Shown: positions 1 to 8,049 of the stretch, one piece after another
How the letters are laid out: every line of letters begins with the position of its first letter
How positions within the stretch are numbered: position 1 is the stretch's first letter
NCBI RefSeq assembly: GCF_003335585.1
Contig: NZ_QBFD01000046.1
Span: 829,500-862,288, forward strand
Length of the DNA: 32,789 bases
Direction: 5' to 3'
From: Sulfitobacter sp. DFL-14
GTDB taxonomy: Bacteria; Pseudomonadota; Alphaproteobacteria; Rhodobacterales; Rhodobacteraceae
Made by a program: the position numbers and the translations under genes
Notes under the pieces: generated by a model
Told to the model about the DNA's origin: nothing
Databases searched by the model: none
What the model saw: the letters and a program-made list of their open reading frames with translations, nothing else

Positions 1-46
1 TACCAGACTTTCACGCGCGTCGTAGCGAAGGTCCGGAAAGAGCCCA
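1..46 (+). repeat. Dispersed repeat copy, left-truncated
   Basis: Positions 1-46 align without gaps to 715-760. The core includes TTCACGCGCGT and GCGAAGGTCCGGAAA with few mismatches. A more diverged third copy is at 27219-27255. The copy is cut by the window edge, so its full length is unknown. Together with the copy at 715-760 it brackets the DUF4279 gene in direct orientation. Confidence 0.7.
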
Positions 47-126
47 TTTTGACGGATGCTGCACAATCCACGAAGGTCTGCTATAGACAGAAAGACCAGT
101 CAGTTCCTTCAAAAAGAAGCCAGATA

Positions 127-660
127 ATGCCACTAGAGCCACAGACGTATCGCCAGTATGCCTACCTCGGGATTCAAGGCAAAGGGCCCGCACAAGCGAT
201 TACGGACGTGTTGGGGATTGATCCTGATGACGAATGGTCTGAGGGCGATCCTTGGCAACCGAAAGGCCCTCACAAAAAGCGCTGGTTCACGAACTGGAAG
301 CTCAATAGCGGCATACCCGAAACAGAAGATCTAAATATCCATGTCGAGGCAATTTTGCGGCGGCTGCGCACACGTGAACTGGCATTACAAAGCCTAAATG
401 GTGATTACGATGTGCGGATGGTTTTCGTAAGCCATAACCTCCAATGTTTTAGCTTCGAATTGGATTTCCAACATCAAAGACGTCTGACCCAACTCGGCAT
501 ACGAACTTGGTTCGACGCATATATTGATGAAGACGTGCACAAACTGATGTTTGATTTGAGATCAAGATATGGTCGTGATGTGTTCGACGAAGCAAGAGAA
601 GGAAGCGATGTCGCAATAGACACGATGCTTTCATCTAAGAAGGCTGACTCCAAAGACTGA
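127..660 (+). CDS. DUF4279 domain protein
   Basis: The 177-residue product fits the DUF4279 family in layout. It has an early LGI motif followed by a GDPWQPKGPHKKRW stretch, then a W-K-L strand, a helix with RRLRTREL, and a closing LTQLGIRTWFDAYIDE segment. The biochemical role of the family is not established; members often sit in accessory regions. I chose the ATG at 127, which is preceded by the purine-rich AAAAAGAAG. The frame stays open back to a TTG at 49, but that part runs next to repeat sequence and looks less like the family. The coding sequence is markedly AT-richer than its neighbours and uses AGA codons, which suggests recent acquisition. No signal peptide or membrane segment is visible. 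The gene stands alone between repeats. The family call is fairly firm and the function is unknown. Confidence 0.75.
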   Translation: MPLEPQTYRQYAYLGIQGKGPAQAITDVLGIDPDDEWSEGDPWQPKGPHKKRWFTNWKLNSGIPETEDLNIHVEAILRRLRTRELALQSLNGDYDVRMVFVSHNLQCFSFELDFQHQRRLTQLGIRTWFDAYIDEDVHKLMFDLRSRYGRDVFDEAREGSDVAIDTMLSSKKADSKD

Positions 661-670
661 TTTACCTTTT

Positions 671-760
671 GCAGACATTGGCGCATCCGCGGCGAAAGCT
701 CACTTCGTCCCGCTTATCTGACCTTCACGCGCGTTGCAGCGAAGGTCCGGAAAAGCCCTT
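671..760 (+). repeat. Dispersed intergenic repeat
   Basis: The right half (715-760) matches 1-46. The left part begins GCAGACATTGG and continues to CGAAAGC, resembling GCAGACATTGCTGCCG...GCGAAACG in the plus strand near 32721-32750. This suggests one composite repeat family whose pieces occur several times in the window. It has no coding capacity. Confidence 0.55.
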
Positions 761-922
761 TCTGCTTCCCCCCGCGCGGAATCAAGGCCGAAGGCCGCCG
801 CGCATCATGCCAAAGGCATGTCTCCGACATGACGGGCCGTCCCCTGGCACGGCGATTTGGCTGCTGTCGTGTTCCACGGATAGCTTGGAAGTGCTTGGCT
901 GCGATAAAGTGCCAGTCACGAC

Positions 923-1025
923 GGTCGGATCGCCGAACCACGGCCCGTCAATGCGCGGCTTGACGTTTCGTTGCAAACGGCAGCAAAGTCCGCACAGCAG
1001 CCATTCGTCAGCCTGTTGATGAAGG
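923..1025 (+). repeat. Long repeat, inverted copy at right end
   Basis: These 103 bases align without gaps to the reverse complement of 32687-32789, with 12 mismatches by my count (about 88 percent identity). The conserved core includes CACGGCCCGTCAATGCGCGG and GCAGCCATTCGTC. The right-hand copy runs off the window, so the element may be longer. It is likely a member of a dispersed non-coding family; no transposase is present. Confidence 0.8.
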
Positions 1026-1223
1026 CTTTCTCCATGACTATACCGACTGTAGCTGTCGATCCTGGCGGACCTGCTATGACGAAAGCCCCGGATCATGGCT
1101 GTCGGCTTGCGCCGGGCGGGGCACTTTTGGTGCTGGATGCGCCCTGCAGCGTCGGTCTGGTTGCGTTCTTTCCGCTTCCCCCCGCGTGAAACCAAGGCCG
1201 AGCCCCAGCATATCGCCGGGCCG

Positions 1224-1940
1224 TCAGTCTTCGGATTTGACCAGACGCAGGTAGGGGGGGCGCCTGTCCGTTGGCCTGACCTGCGCCGCAGATGGTGCCT
1301 CATAGGTGGCAACCGGTGCCGCAAAGCCCGGAACAGACTCCGGCGGGGTCGGCATCTGCTGATCCGGCTCAGGCGCGGGCCCGGCATCCGAACCGGGCAA
1401 CAGCAGGGTGAAATCCCTGTCCAGCACGTCAAAGCGCCGGGGGGCCAATCCGATCTTGCCCTTGAACACCAGACATCCCAACAGGCGGCTGACATCGCCC
1501 AGATCGCTTTTCAACGGCAGAAGGAGCATCCGTGCCTCCCCCTCCGGCCGGCCTTCCGAACCTGATGATGTCAGGCGAAACCGGCTCGTGCCCGGTGCCT
1601 GAAACACCTCTTCAAGGGTTTCCGAGATCAATTGCCGCGCGCCGGGGTTGAACAGGGCTGTCAGCGGCATGCCACGCACTTCCATGCCCATCAGGTCATT
1701 CAGATGGCTGCCCGCGATGCGCAACCGCGCGATGCCCGGCGCGACCCGTTCCACGATAAACGCGTTTTCAAGCGCGCCCTCGATCCCGCGCGGGTCGATT
1801 TCAGAGCGTTTCGGTACAATGCGCGCTCCGCGCAAAGCTTCCCAATAGGCTTCGACCTGCGCGATGGCAGCATAACCGGTTTCTGGATGATGGTCTGACA
1901 TTTCAATGACATTCTGCGATTTATGGTTGGACTTGTCCAT
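1224..1940 (-). CDS. PAS_5 domain protein
   Basis: The 238-residue product resembles the PAS_5 (former DUF1457) family common in alphaproteobacteria. It has an N-terminal helix with a Y-W dyad (AYWEALRGARIVPKRSEIDP), then EGALENAFIVERV, a GIARLRIAGSHLNDLMGMEVRGMPL PAS-like core and a TLEEVF helix. The last 50 or so residues are Pro-rich and probably disordered. Members are thought to bind small ligands or signal, but no output domain is present here. The ATG at 1940 is preceded by GAAGGTGG at good distance; a later in-frame ATG at 1901 is possible. No signal peptide is seen. The gene is divergent from yicC, so the 234-base gap between them should hold both promoters. Confidence 0.75.
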   Translation of the reverse strand: MDKSNHKSQNVIEMSDHHPETGYAAIAQVEAYWEALRGARIVPKRSEIDPRGIEGALENAFIVERVAPGIARLRIAGSHLNDLMGMEVRGMPLTALFNPGARQLISETLEEVFQAPGTSRFRLTSSGSEGRPEGEARMLLLPLKSDLGDVSRLLGCLVFKGKIGLAPRRFDVLDRDFTLLLPGSDAGPAPEPDQQMPTPPESVPGFAAPVATYEAPSAAQVRPTDRRPPYLRLVKSED

Positions 1941-2174
1941 GCAACACCACCTTCGATTATTCGGCCGGAATCGCAACAGGGTACAGCGCCAGCCACAGCC
2001 TGTTCCCGTGACAGCGTCACGAGGTGTGCGTTCAAGTCTATTCTAATTAGCCTGAATTGCCGGACAGCGGGGGAAATTCTTAAGCATTGGTTAACGCCGC
2101 GCCGGATGGGCTTGCCCCGCCGGGCCGTTTCGACCTATCCCGGTGCGGAACTCAAACTGCAAGGGCCGCCTTTC

Positions 2175-3065
2175 ATGATCCATTCGATGACCGGTTTTGC
2201 CGCGCGTGCAGGCGCTGACGCCCCTTATTCCTGGGGCTGGGAGATTCGCGCAGTGAACGGCAAGGGGCTGGACCTGCGCCTGCGCGTGCCGGACTGGATC
2301 GAGGGGCTGGAGGCGGGACTGCGCAAGAAACTGGCTGCGGTGGCAGCGCGGGGCAATATCACCTGCAACCTGCGCGTCACCCGGGAAGAGACCGCAGGCC
2401 GGCTGGAAGTCAACGAGGCCCAGCTTGAAACCCTGCTGGAAGCACTGCACCGGATTGAAGCGCGGGCGATGGATGCGGGGATATCACTGGCCCCGTCCAA
2501 GGCCACCGACATCGTGACCATGCGCGGCGTGCTTGAACAGGCCACGACGCAGGACGACACCGCACAGCTTTGCGCGGCATTGCTGAAAGATGTGGACAAG
2601 GTGCTGGCCGATTTCGCCGCCATGCGCGCCAGCGAAGGCGCCGCCCTGGCCAGGGTGCTGGAAAACCAGCTGACCGAGGTCGAAAACCTGACCGCTGCCG
2701 CGGCAAAGCTGGCCGAGGGGCGCCAGGGCGAGATGGCGCAGAGCCTGCGGCAGAACCTGGCCCGCATTCTGGACAATGCCGATGGGGTGGATGAAAGCCG
2801 TCTGGCCCAGGAACTGGCGCTGATTGCGGTCAAATCCGACATCACCGAAGAAATCGACCGGCTGGGCGCGCATATCGCGGCGGCACGCGCGCTGCTGGCC
2901 GAGGGTGGCCCGGTGGGGCGCAAGCTGGATTTCCTGATGCAGGAATTCAACCGCGAAACCAATACCCTCTGCGCCAAGGCGCAGCACACGGAGCTGACCC
3001 GCGTCGGCCTGTCGCTGAAGGCCGTGATCGACCAGATGCGCGAACAAGTACAGAATGTGGAGTAG
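2175..3065 (+). CDS. yicC: YicC family endoribonuclease
   Basis: The 296-residue product is a full-length YicC protein: the hallmark start MIHSMTGF, an N-terminal domain with WEIRAVNGKGLDLRLRVP, and the C-terminal DUF1732 with DITEEIDRLGAHI, GRKLDFLMQEFNRETNTL and a final helix ending KAVIDQMREQVQNVE. E. coli YicC is reported to be an RNase that acts on small RNA. The ATG at 2175 is supported by the conserved start and by AAGGG just upstream; the frame is open much further but the added sequence is not family-like. It lies three bases upstream of gmk, a very common pairing, and probably heads the yicC-gmk-carbonic anhydrase-phoR unit. Confidence 0.93.
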   Translation: MIHSMTGFAARAGADAPYSWGWEIRAVNGKGLDLRLRVPDWIEGLEAGLRKKLAAVAARGNITCNLRVTREETAGRLEVNEAQLETLLEALHRIEARAMDAGISLAPSKATDIVTMRGVLEQATTQDDTAQLCAALLKDVDKVLADFAAMRASEGAALARVLENQLTEVENLTAAAAKLAEGRQGEMAQSLRQNLARILDNADGVDESRLAQELALIAVKSDITEEIDRLGAHIAAARALLAEGGPVGRKLDFLMQEFNRETNTLCAKAQHTELTRVGLSLKAVIDQMREQVQNVE

Positions 3066-3068
3066 ACC

Positions 3069-3719
3069 ATGACCCAGCAGCCAGAAAGGCGCGGACTTCT
3101 TGTTATTCTCAGCTCACCGTCCGGGGCAGGTAAATCCACGCTGGCCCGGCGGTTGATGGCCTGGGATGCTTCGCTGAAGTTTTCTGTCTCCGCAACCACA
3201 CGGGTCCCGCGCAAGGGCGAGGTCGAGGGCAAGGATTATTTCTTTGTCTCGGAGGCGAACTTTCGAAAGTGGGTCAAGGAGGGCGAGTTGCTGGAACACG
3301 CCCATGTCTTCGGAAACAACTACGGCTCTCCCCGGGGGCCTGTTCAGGAAGCCATCGAAGCGGGCCGGGACGTGCTTTTTGACATCGACTGGCAAGGCGC
3401 CCAGCAAATTCAGAAATCGGCGCTTGGCTCGCACACGCTTTCGATTTTCATCCTGCCACCCTCCATTCTGGAACTGCGCCGCAGGCTGATCAGCCGGGGG
3501 CAGGACACCGAAGAAACCATTGCCAAGCGGATGCGGAAAAGCTGGGATGAGATCAGCCATTGGGACGGCTATGATTATGTGATCGTGAACGACGACCTCA
3601 CGGAAACCGAAGAAAAGCTGAAAACCATCATCCGTGCCGAACGCATGCGGGTGGCGCAGCAGCCCCGGCTGCTGGATCATGTGCGCAAACTGCAAACCGA
3701 ATTCGAGGATCTGACATGA
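3069..3719 (+). CDS. gmk: Guanylate kinase
   Basis: This 216-residue enzyme transfers phosphate from ATP to GMP, giving GDP in the cytoplasm. The P-loop SSPSGAGKST is at residues 15-24. The GMP-binding features follow: SATTRVPRKGEVEGKDYFFV, then LLEHAHVFGNNYGSP and DVLFDIDWQGAQQI. The lid region has RRRLISRGQDTEETIAKRM, and the end has YDYVIVNDDL. Length and motifs are those of a standard guanylate kinase. It starts three bases after yicC and its TGA overlaps the ATG of the next gene (ATGA), so translation is probably coupled across the cluster. Confidence 0.96.
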   Translation: MTQQPERRGLLVILSSPSGAGKSTLARRLMAWDASLKFSVSATTRVPRKGEVEGKDYFFVSEANFRKWVKEGELLEHAHVFGNNYGSPRGPVQEAIEAGRDVLFDIDWQGAQQIQKSALGSHTLSIFILPPSILELRRRLISRGQDTEETIAKRMRKSWDEISHWDGYDYVIVNDDLTETEEKLKTIIRAERMRVAQQPRLLDHVRKLQTEFEDLT

Positions 3720-4237
3720 CGCTCTATGCACTTGGCGACAAGACCCCCAAAGTCCACGGCAATGCCTGGGTGGCACCGGATGCGAATGTGATCGGCAATG
3801 TGGTGCTGGAAGACGAAAGCTCGGTCTGGTTTGGTTCCACGTTGCGCGGTGACAACGAGGTGATCCATGTGGGCCGGGGGTCGAACGTGCAGGAAAACTG
3901 CGTGTTCCACACCGACATGGGCTATCCGCTGACCATTGGCGAAAATTGCACCATTGGTCACAAAGTCATGCTGCATGGCTGCACCATCGGGGACAATTCG
4001 CTGATCGGCATGGGGGCCACGATCCTCAATGGCGCAAAGATCGGGCGCAACTGCCTGATCGGCGCGGGCGCGCTGATCACCGAAGGCAAGGAGATCCCTG
4101 ACGGTTCGCTGGTCATGGGCGCGCCGGGCAAGGTGGTGCGGCAGCTGGATGACGAGGCGATCGCGAAACTGACCGCCAGCGCAAGGCATTATGCCGAAAA
4201 CGCCGCCCGGTTTGCCAAAGACCTCACAGCGCTCTGA
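3716..4237 (+). CDS. Gamma carbonic anhydrase family protein
   Basis: The 173-residue product is a left-handed beta-helix protein built of hexapeptide repeats (such as IGDNSLIGMGATI and IGRNCLIGAGALI). The three metal-ligand histidines of the gamma class fit H65 (VFHTD), H82 and H87 (IGHKVMLHGC), so a zinc or iron site is likely intact. Family members include YrdA/PaaY-type proteins; true carbonic anhydrase activity varies and cannot be told from sequence. The start overlaps the gmk stop by four bases. The gene sits directly upstream of phoR with a four-base gap, which suggests co-transcription rather than a shared function. Confidence 0.9.
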   Translation: MTLYALGDKTPKVHGNAWVAPDANVIGNVVLEDESSVWFGSTLRGDNEVIHVGRGSNVQENCVFHTDMGYPLTIGENCTIGHKVMLHGCTIGDNSLIGMGATILNGAKIGRNCLIGAGALITEGKEIPDGSLVMGAPGKVVRQLDDEAIAKLTASARHYAENAARFAKDLTAL

Positions 4238-4241
4238 TGCG

Positions 4242-5297
4242 ATGACCGAAGCACCGCTGCTGCCTGACCTGATCGCCGCCCTGCCATTGCCGACCCTAGT
4301 CATCGACCGGGCAGAGCGGATCGCGGCGGTGAACCCGGCGGCCAAGGCGCTGGTCGGGGCGCATACGGTCGGCCGCCACTTTGTGACCGTGCTGCGCCAG
4401 CCCTCGCTGGTGGATGCGGTGGAGCGTTGCATCGAGGACGGGAAGGGGCGGCACGCGCAATTCCTGGTCGACGAGGCGGGCAAGGATGTGACCTATGAAG
4501 TCACGCTCAACCCGGTCCAGGGCGCCGGGCTGCTGATGGTCAGCTTTCAGGACATCACCCCGCAGGCGCAGGCCGGGCAGATGCGGCGCGACTTCGTGGC
4601 CAATGTCAGCCATGAGCTGCGCACGCCGCTGACCTCGCTGATGGGGTTCATCGAAACGCTCAGCGGCCCGGCGCGCGACGATGCGGCCGCGCGGGACAGG
4701 TTTCTGGCGATCATGCAGACCGAAGCGGGGCGCATGAACCGTCTGGTGGGCGATCTGTTGTCACTGAGCCGGGTGGAGGCAGAGGAACGCGTGCGCCCGA
4801 CCAAGCAGATCAACCTGGCCGAGGTGCTGCGGACCGCGCTGCGCAACCTCAATCCGCTGGCTGTCGAAGCGGGGGTGACCCTGCGCCACGACTTCGGGGC
4901 CGAGGCGATCCCGATTCTGGGCGACGCGGACCAGATGTTGCAGGTCTTTACCAACCTGATCGAGAACGCGATCAAATACGGGGGCGACGACCGGCCGGTC
5001 GAGATCACCGCAGAAACCAGCCTGCGCGACCCGGCCTTGCGCGGGCCATCGGTGCGCATCACGGTCAGCGACCACGGGCCCGGCATCCCGTCGCATCACA
5101 TTCCGCGCCTGACCGAACGATTCTACCGCGCCGACAACCACCGCAGCCGTGCCCTGGGCGGCACCGGGCTGGGCCTCGCAATTGTGAAACATATTCTCAA
5201 CCGGCACCGGGGGCGGCTGAAAATCACCTCCGAAGAGGGGCAGGGCGCGTCATTCTGCGTCATCCTGCCCCGAGATGTAGTGGTGAGCGACGGCTGA
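4242..5297 (+). CDS. phoR: Phosphate regulon sensor kinase PhoR
   Basis: This 351-residue histidine kinase has a PAS domain at about 8-105 (LPTLVIDRAERIAAVNPAA to FQDITPQ), a HisKA domain with phospho-acceptor H124 in FVANVSHELRTPLTSL, and an HATPase domain with the N box (NLIENAIKYGG), G1 box (DHGPGIP) and G2 box (GGTGLGLAIV). The position directly upstream of the Pho box and pst-phoUB fixes the role: it phosphorylates PhoB when phosphate is short. Unlike E. coli PhoR, no membrane segment precedes the PAS domain, so this kinase should be cytosolic or held at the membrane through partners such as PhoU/Pst. The ATG at 4242 lies four bases after the previous stop; an upstream in-frame start would overlap that gene deeply. 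Confidence 0.92.
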   Translation: MTEAPLLPDLIAALPLPTLVIDRAERIAAVNPAAKALVGAHTVGRHFVTVLRQPSLVDAVERCIEDGKGRHAQFLVDEAGKDVTYEVTLNPVQGAGLLMVSFQDITPQAQAGQMRRDFVANVSHELRTPLTSLMGFIETLSGPARDDAAARDRFLAIMQTEAGRMNRLVGDLLSLSRVEAEERVRPTKQINLAEVLRTALRNLNPLAVEAGVTLRHDFGAEAIPILGDADQMLQVFTNLIENAIKYGGDDRPVEITAETSLRDPALRGPSVRITVSDHGPGIPSHHIPRLTERFYRADNHRSRALGGTGLGLAIVKHILNRHRGRLKITSEEGQGASFCVILPRDVVVSDG

Positions 5298-5334
5298 ACG
5301 CCAATATACCACTTCTTTTTCCAAATTCTTCCTG

Positions 5335-5367
5335 TGTCATAAAACCGTAACAAAACCTTCACAAAAG
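5335..5367 (+). promoter_or_regulatory. Pho box upstream of pstS
   Basis: Three consecutive 11-base units are visible: TGTCATAAAAC, CGTAACAAAAC and CTTCACAAAAG. This is the 7+4 direct-repeat layout bound by PhoB dimers. A TATAAG at 5369-5374 directly after the third unit could be the -10 element, as in PhoB-activated promoters where the box replaces the -35 element. It lies about 80 bases before the pstS start. Confidence 0.85.
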
Positions 5368-5444
5368 GTATAAGCGCGCCACCTAAACGGGCCGGGAGAC
5401 CACCCATGGGGGAGGTCGTAGAATGTATGAAAACAGGAGACATC

Positions 5445-6485
5445 ATGTCACTGACAAAACTCACCACATCCGCACTGGCCATCGCCGCGCTTTCCGCTTC
5501 GGCTGCCGCTGCGCGTGACAACGTCCAGGTTGCAGGTTCGTCCACCGTGCTGCCCTATGCTTCGATCGTGGCAGAGGCCTTTGGCGAGAACACCGACTTC
5601 CCGACACCGGTCATCGAATCGGGCGGCTCCTCTGCCGGTCTGAAGCGGTTCTGCGAAGGTGTGGGCGAAAACACCATCGACGTGGCCAACGCTTCCCGCG
5701 CGATCCGCGAAAAGGAAATCAAGGCCTGCGCCGAGAATGGTGTCACCGACATCATGGAAGTGCGCATCGGCTATGACGGCATCGTGTTTGCCTCGCAGAT
5801 CAGCGGCCCGGCCTTCGAAGCCTTCGAGCCTGCCGACATCTTCAACGCCATCGGCGCGAAGGTCCTGAAAGACGGCGCAATCGTCGAGAACGATTACAGC
5901 AGCTGGGCCGAGTTCAACAGCGACCTGCCCGATGCCGAAATCGCAATGTTCATCCCCGGCACCAAGCACGGCACACGCGAAGTCTTTGAAGACAAGGTGC
6001 TGCTGAAAGGCTGCGAAGACACCGGCGCAATGCAGGCCATGCTGGATGGCGGCATGAGCGAAGACGACGCCGAAGACGCCTGCCTGGACGTGCGTCAGGA
6101 TGGCCGTTCGGTCGACATCGACGGTGACTACACCGAGACCCTGGCCCGTATCGACGCCAACACCAATGGCATCGGCGTGTTCGGCCTGGCGTTCTACGAG
6201 AACAACCAGGACAAGCTGAAAGTGGCGACCATGGGCGGCGTGGCCCCCTCGACCGAAACCATCGCTTCGGGTGATTACCCGGTGTCCCGCCCGCTGTTCT
6301 TCTACGTCAAGAAGGCACATATCGGCGTGATCCCCGGCCTGAAGGAATTTGCGCAGTTCTTCATCTCCGACGAACTGGCAGGCCCGTCCGGCCCGCTGGC
6401 CAACTACGGCCTGGTGTCCGACCCGCAGCTGTCCGACACGCAAAAATCCGTCAATGAAGAAGCGACAATGGGCTCCGGCTCCTGA
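5445..6485 (+). CDS. pstS: Phosphate-binding protein PstS
   Basis: The 346-residue product is the periplasmic phosphate receptor of the Pst ABC transporter. A signal peptide (LTTSALAIAALSASAAAA) is followed by the mature start DNVQVAGSSTVLPYAS. The phosphate-site signatures GSSTV, ESGGSSAGLKRFCEG, DVANASRAI and GTKHGTREVFE are present. I chose the ATG at 5445, preceded by AGGAGA; an in-frame ATG at 5427 is the alternative. It is the first gene after the Pho box. It is separated from pstC by about 90 bases containing a strong hairpin, which may set the usual excess of PstS over the membrane subunits. Confidence 0.95.
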   Translation: MSLTKLTTSALAIAALSASAAAARDNVQVAGSSTVLPYASIVAEAFGENTDFPTPVIESGGSSAGLKRFCEGVGENTIDVANASRAIREKEIKACAENGVTDIMEVRIGYDGIVFASQISGPAFEAFEPADIFNAIGAKVLKDGAIVENDYSSWAEFNSDLPDAEIAMFIPGTKHGTREVFEDKVLLKGCEDTGAMQAMLDGGMSEDDAEDACLDVRQDGRSVDIDGDYTETLARIDANTNGIGVFGLAFYENNQDKLKVATMGGVAPSTETIASGDYPVSRPLFFYVKKAHIGVIPGLKEFAQFFISDELAGPSGPLANYGLVSDPQLSDTQKSVNEEATMGSGS

Positions 6486-6509
6486 GCCTGTCGCTGACCT
6501 TTCGTAGCC

Positions 6510-6532
6510 GGGGGCGGCCCGACGCCGCCCCC
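6510..6532 (+). terminator. Intercistronic hairpin between pstS and pstC
   Basis: An 8-bp perfect GC stem, GGGGGCGG / CCGCCCCC with a 7-base loop, lies 25 bases after the pstS stop. Only a weak T stretch (CTGTTTCG) follows, so it is more likely a partial terminator or a 3' stability element for pstS mRNA than a full stop. Confidence 0.6.
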
Positions 6533-6576
6533 GCGCTGTTTCGATAAAGAAATTCCACCCACAGGCGGGGCACGAC

Positions 6577-8049
6577 ATGCCGATACTCTGGCTCTTTCTC
6601 ATCGTTTCAGGCATCGCCATCGCCGGATATTACCTCGGGCTGGCGCGGGTGATGCGCAGCGCGGGCGGTGACCGGCGTCACATGCATTCGCTGCCTTCCT
6701 ACTACGGGGGCAATGTGGCGATCAAAGCCGCCGTTCCCGCCCTTCTTCTGATGCTGGTCTGGCTGCTGGTGCAGCCGATGATCGTCAACAATTCCGTTTC
6801 TGCCCTGATCCCGGACAGCGCCATTGCCGACGCCTCTTCGCGCGGGCTGGTCCTGTCAGAGGTGCGCCGCGCGGCTGACGGCATGGACCGTGCCCTGGCC
6901 CAGGGCACCATGGATGCCAGCATGGCAAATGACCCGCAGGCCGACCCGGATGACGTCACCAGCCGCCTGCAGGACGCAGGCGCCATCGTGACATCGCAGA
7001 TCACCCAGCCGGTGCTGAACGCCGCGCAAAGCTACCGGATGCAGAACCAGCGCGGCAACCAGTTCATGAGCGGTGTTGTCATTGTCCTGGCACTGCTGGG
7101 CGCGCTTTGGGGCCTGCGCGGCGCACAGGCTGATTTCCGGGCGCGTAACGTGGTTGAATCGGCAGTAAAGATGCTGCTGATCGGTGCCGCCTCCATCGCG
7201 ATCCTGACGACACTGGGCATCGTGCTGTCGCTGGTTTTCAACACCATCGAATTTTTCCGCCTTTACCCCGCCAGTGATTTCTTTTTCGGCACCAACTGGG
7301 CGCCGAGCTTTTCGGGCAGGGGGGGCAGTTCCGACCTTGGCGTGCTGCCGCTGCTCTGGGGCACCTTCTATATCTCGCTGGTGGCGCTGGCGGTGGCGAT
7401 CCCCATCGGGTTGTTCGCGGCGGTCTACCTGTCCGAATATGCCAGCAACTCCGTGCGCTCCGTCGCCAAGCCGCTGCTGGAGGTGCTGGCCGGTATTCCG
7501 ACCATCGTCTACGGGCTTTTTGCGCTGCTGACGGTTGGTCCGCTGCTGGTCTCGGTCTTTGGCCGCGACGGGCTGGGCATCATGCAGGCGGGCACCGCCG
7601 TGATCACCGCCGGTCTGGTTATGGGCGTGATGCTGATCCCCTTTGTCAGCTCGCTGTCCGACGACATCATCAATGCCGTGCCGCAGGCGATGCGCGATGG
7701 CTCATACGGCCTTGGGGCGACCAAGTCGGAAACCATCCGCCAGGTCATCCTGCCGGCCGCCTTGCCCGGAATCGTCGGTGCGATCCTGCTGGCAGCCTCA
7801 CGTGCCATCGGCGAAACCATGATCGTGGTGCTGGGGGCAGGGGCCGCCGCACGGTTGTCCCTGAACCCCTTCGACGCGATGACCACCGTCACCGCCAAGA
7901 TTGTCAGCCAGCTTACCGGGGATGCGGATTTCGCCAGCCCCGAGGCGCTGGTGGCCTTTGCGCTGGGGATGACATTGTTTGTCATCACCCTCGCCCTCAA
8001 TGTTTTCGCGCTCTACATCGTGCGCAAGTACCGGGAGCAATATGACTGA
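6577..8049 (+). CDS. pstC: Phosphate ABC transporter permease PstC
   Basis: The 490-residue inner-membrane protein is one half of the phosphate channel. It is longer than the E. coli form (about 320). The extra N-terminal part (about 1-210) has membrane helices near 3-25 and 50-72, a polar stretch, and another helix near 165-187, matching the PstC_N type found in alphaproteobacteria. The ABC permease core follows from about residue 260 (LLWGTFYISLVALAVAIPIGLFAAVYLSEYA), with the EAA-like loop DGSYGLGATKSETIRQVILPAALPGIVGA that docks on PstB. The start ATG follows a G-rich site (AGGCGGGG). Its TGA overlaps the pstA ATG by one base. Confidence 0.94.
   Translation: MPILWLFLIVSGIAIAGYYLGLARVMRSAGGDRRHMHSLPSYYGGNVAIKAAVPALLLMLVWLLVQPMIVNNSVSALIPDSAIADASSRGLVLSEVRRAADGMDRALAQGTMDASMANDPQADPDDVTSRLQDAGAIVTSQITQPVLNAAQSYRMQNQRGNQFMSGVVIVLALLGALWGLRGAQADFRARNVVESAVKMLLIGAASIAILTTLGIVLSLVFNTIEFFRLYPASDFFFGTNWAPSFSGRGGSSDLGVLPLLWGTFYISLVALAVAIPIGLFAAVYLSEYASNSVRSVAKPLLEVLAGIPTIVYGLFALLTVGPLLVSVFGRDGLGIMQAGTAVITAGLVMGVMLIPFVSSLSDDIINAVPQAMRDGSYGLGATKSETIRQVILPAALPGIVGAILLAASRAIGETMIVVLGAGAAARLSLNPFDAMTTVTAKIVSQLTGDADFASPEALVAFALGMTLFVITLALNVFALYIVRKYREQYD

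Larger units (their letters stand above)
661..1223. other. Gene-free, repeat-rich spacer
   Basis: I see no credible gene here; the short open frames have no family resemblance or ribosome site. The stretch is a patchwork of dispersed repeat pieces: 671-760, 764-791 (28 bases repeated with three changes at 1174-1201) and 923-1025 (inverted copy at the window's right end). There is a small perfect hairpin, CATGCC-AAA-GGCATG, near 808-823. The composition fits decayed intergenic repeat DNA. Confidence 0.6.

Noticed and set aside
669..1189. Short open frames in the left spacer
   Set aside because: They run through dispersed repeats, lack ribosome sites and show low-complexity composition.
5448..6620. 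Long minus-strand open frame across pstS
   Set aside because: It is opposite to pstS with its signal peptide and phosphate-site motifs; the translation has no known domain.
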